Positions 63,135 through 64,000 of a DNA stretch of 64,000 nt are shown piece after piece (the first letter of the stretch is position 1; each line of letters begins with the position of its first letter). The notes under the pieces were generated by a model. It was given only the letters and a program-made list of their open reading frames with translations, had not been told where the DNA came from and did no database searches. A program made the position numbers and the translations under genes. Origin of the DNA: Clostridiales bacterium (GTDB taxonomy: Bacteria; Bacillota; Clostridia; Saccharofermentanales; Saccharofermentanaceae); contig JAFWPB010000058.1 of the NCBI GenBank assembly GCA_017545245.1, positions 1 through 64,000 of the forward strand. The letters run 5' to 3'.

Positions 63135-64000
63135 TTAAAACTTTGGAGCAAAGTATACAGATTGTTCATACCGGACATTCTTTGCGAGGCCGCGCCTTGC
63201 CACCACATCCGGACTTCGTTCGATTCCTTTCATGTAGAAATCCAAATATAAGTGCTTCTCATTCTCGACCGGTATCAGTTCCTGATGGGAATAATCATCG
63301 AGGTCTTCCGGTACATAAGGAATACATGAGAACGAGAATGGTTCTTTCTTTTCTTTATAGATCGTGATTGCCGGCGCATCTTTCTGCTGGAGTACCAGTA
63401 CCCTTGTATCCGCATGTCCACCGTTTTCGGAAGGACGCGCATACTCATGGTATAAAGGTGAATCCAGAGATGTAAACCAGCCGATCTTCTGCGATTCTTT
63501 TCTATCGACATAAGACTCGCCGTTACCCCGGCCATACCATCCGACCAGTTCAGACGAATAGATCGGTACACGGAAACCGTAACGGACTAGATCAAACTTC
63601 GGAACAAAGCTGAGAAGCGCTTCCAGTTCCCCATTCGGTTTAACGCGATAGTTTACATATATCGGTCCACGCATACCTGAAGATTTATATCTGCAGATAA
63701 GATTAAACACATCTCCATCCATCTCATAATGGCTTCCTTCAAAACGGATCTCACTCTGGATCGTTCTCCAGTCGGTCTCATGGGAGAATACCGTTTGGGA
63801 AAGGACATAGGATTTATCTGCACGGTCGATATTTGTCGCGGCACGATAAAAACTAGGTATAAAGAGTCCATCAAAGTACTCCACACCATTTACGCGGATC
63901 GAGCACAGACCGCCTTCCTGACGGCTGAAGCCATAGGATACTCCGCCTGCCTTCACATAGATAAAGGCAGGAGCAGTCAAGATCTCGACCTTCTCATCTT
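63135..64000 (-). CDS. GH2 beta-galactosidase-like protein, C-terminal part (cut by window edge)
   Basis: An open minus-strand frame runs from the right edge to a stop at 63135, 288 codons. The text WYGRGNGESYVDRKES and GWF, the preceding LVRYGFRVPIYSSELVGWY and the closing SFSCIPYVPEDL match domain 5 (small-chain barrel) of LacZ-type beta-galactosidases. The catalytic barrel lies outside the window. Residues at the edge (DEKVEI) continue in frame, so no start is in this window. Substrate beyond beta-galactosides is not determined. Confidence 0.85.
   Translation of the reverse strand, partial: DEKVEILTAPAFIYVKAGGVSYGFSRQEGGLCSIRVNGVEYFDGLFIPSFYRAATNIDRADKSYVLSQTVFSHETDWRTIQSEIRFEGSHYEMDGDVFNLICRYKSSGMRGPIYVNYRVKPNGELEALLSFVPKFDLVRYGFRVPIYSSELVGWYGRGNGESYVDRKESQKIGWFTSLDSPLYHEYARPSENGGHADTRVLVLQQKDAPAITIYKEKKEPFSFSCIPYVPEDLDDYSHQELIPVENEKHLYLDFYMKGIERSPDVVARRGLAKNVRYEQSVYFAPKF

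Noticed and set aside
1-64000. tRNA, rRNA, CRISPR, IS element, integrase or attachment sites
   Set aside because: No cloverleaf, repeat-spacer pattern, transposase or integrase motif was seen. Intergenic gaps are all under 300 bases.

Overview
The window reads as a chromosomal stretch of a Gram-positive anaerobe of the class Clostridia (Eubacteriales), with moderate GC content. The evidence is: PolC together with a PrkC/Stp pair; the fused IspH-S1 protein typical of Clostridia; the Bacillus/Clostridium order rpsB-tsf-pyrH-frr-uppS-cdsA-dxr-rseP-ispG-polC running straight into priA-def-fmt-rsmB-rlmN-stp-prkC-rsgA-rpe-thiN; and lipoprotein and surface proteins with Pro-Thr linkers. No genus can be named with confidence. 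No tRNA, rRNA, CRISPR array, IS element or prophage was seen.

Layout. 1-6.1 kb is the accessory part: a truncated BspA-type LRR surface protein with a tandem 24-bp Pro-Thr repeat, an ADP-ribosylglycohydrolase, a small amphipathic-helix protein overlapping a zinc-ribbon membrane protein, a divergent lipoprotein, phosphatidylserine decarboxylase and an acyltransferase. 6.3-12.7 kb (minus) is infC-rpmI-rplT followed by a SpoU methylase, two TrkA subunits, TrkH and a citrate synthase with its own promoter. The infC gene starts with a rare AUC codon and sits behind a promoter and an attenuator-like leader. 12.8-14.0 kb is a plus-strand aminotransferase. 14.0-36.7 kb is one long minus-strand housekeeping superoperon, pyrH to thiN, with many ATGA/TGATG couplings. 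36.8-39.1 kb holds a histidine phosphatase and an ECF sigma/anti-sigma pair, between pyrH and the rpsB-tsf operon (39.3-41.2 kb). 41.3-44.4 kb has a plus-strand PepV-type dipeptidase and a convergent SH3b-NlpC/P60 wall hydrolase. 44.5-59.6 kb is a second long minus-strand block: methylase, RluA, HD protein, GH120 beta-xylosidase, type-2 IleS, M50 protease, TrpS, ScpA, ScpB, RpiR, HutP, Cmk, IspH-S1. 59.8-63.1 kb (plus) is a response regulator/histidine kinase pair and an RsuA-type pseudouridine synthase. The right edge is the C-terminal part of a GH2 beta-galactosidase-like protein.

Functional themes are translation and ribosome maturation, isoprenoid and phospholipid synthesis (IspG, Dxr, IspH, UppS, CdsA, Psd), replication and chromosome organisation (PolC, PriA, ScpAB), envelope sensing and remodelling (PrkC/Stp, sigma/anti-sigma, RseP, NlpC/P60, two-component system) and potassium uptake.

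I did not find a clearly new multi-gene system. The strongest points for follow-up are the AUC start and antiterminator/terminator pair of infC, the PrkC homologue with an extra extracellular repeat domain and long Pro-Thr tail, a terminator abutting the uppS ribosome-binding site, a HutP homologue lacking two expected metal-binding histidines, and a terminator at 6.3 kb that points against the flanking genes.
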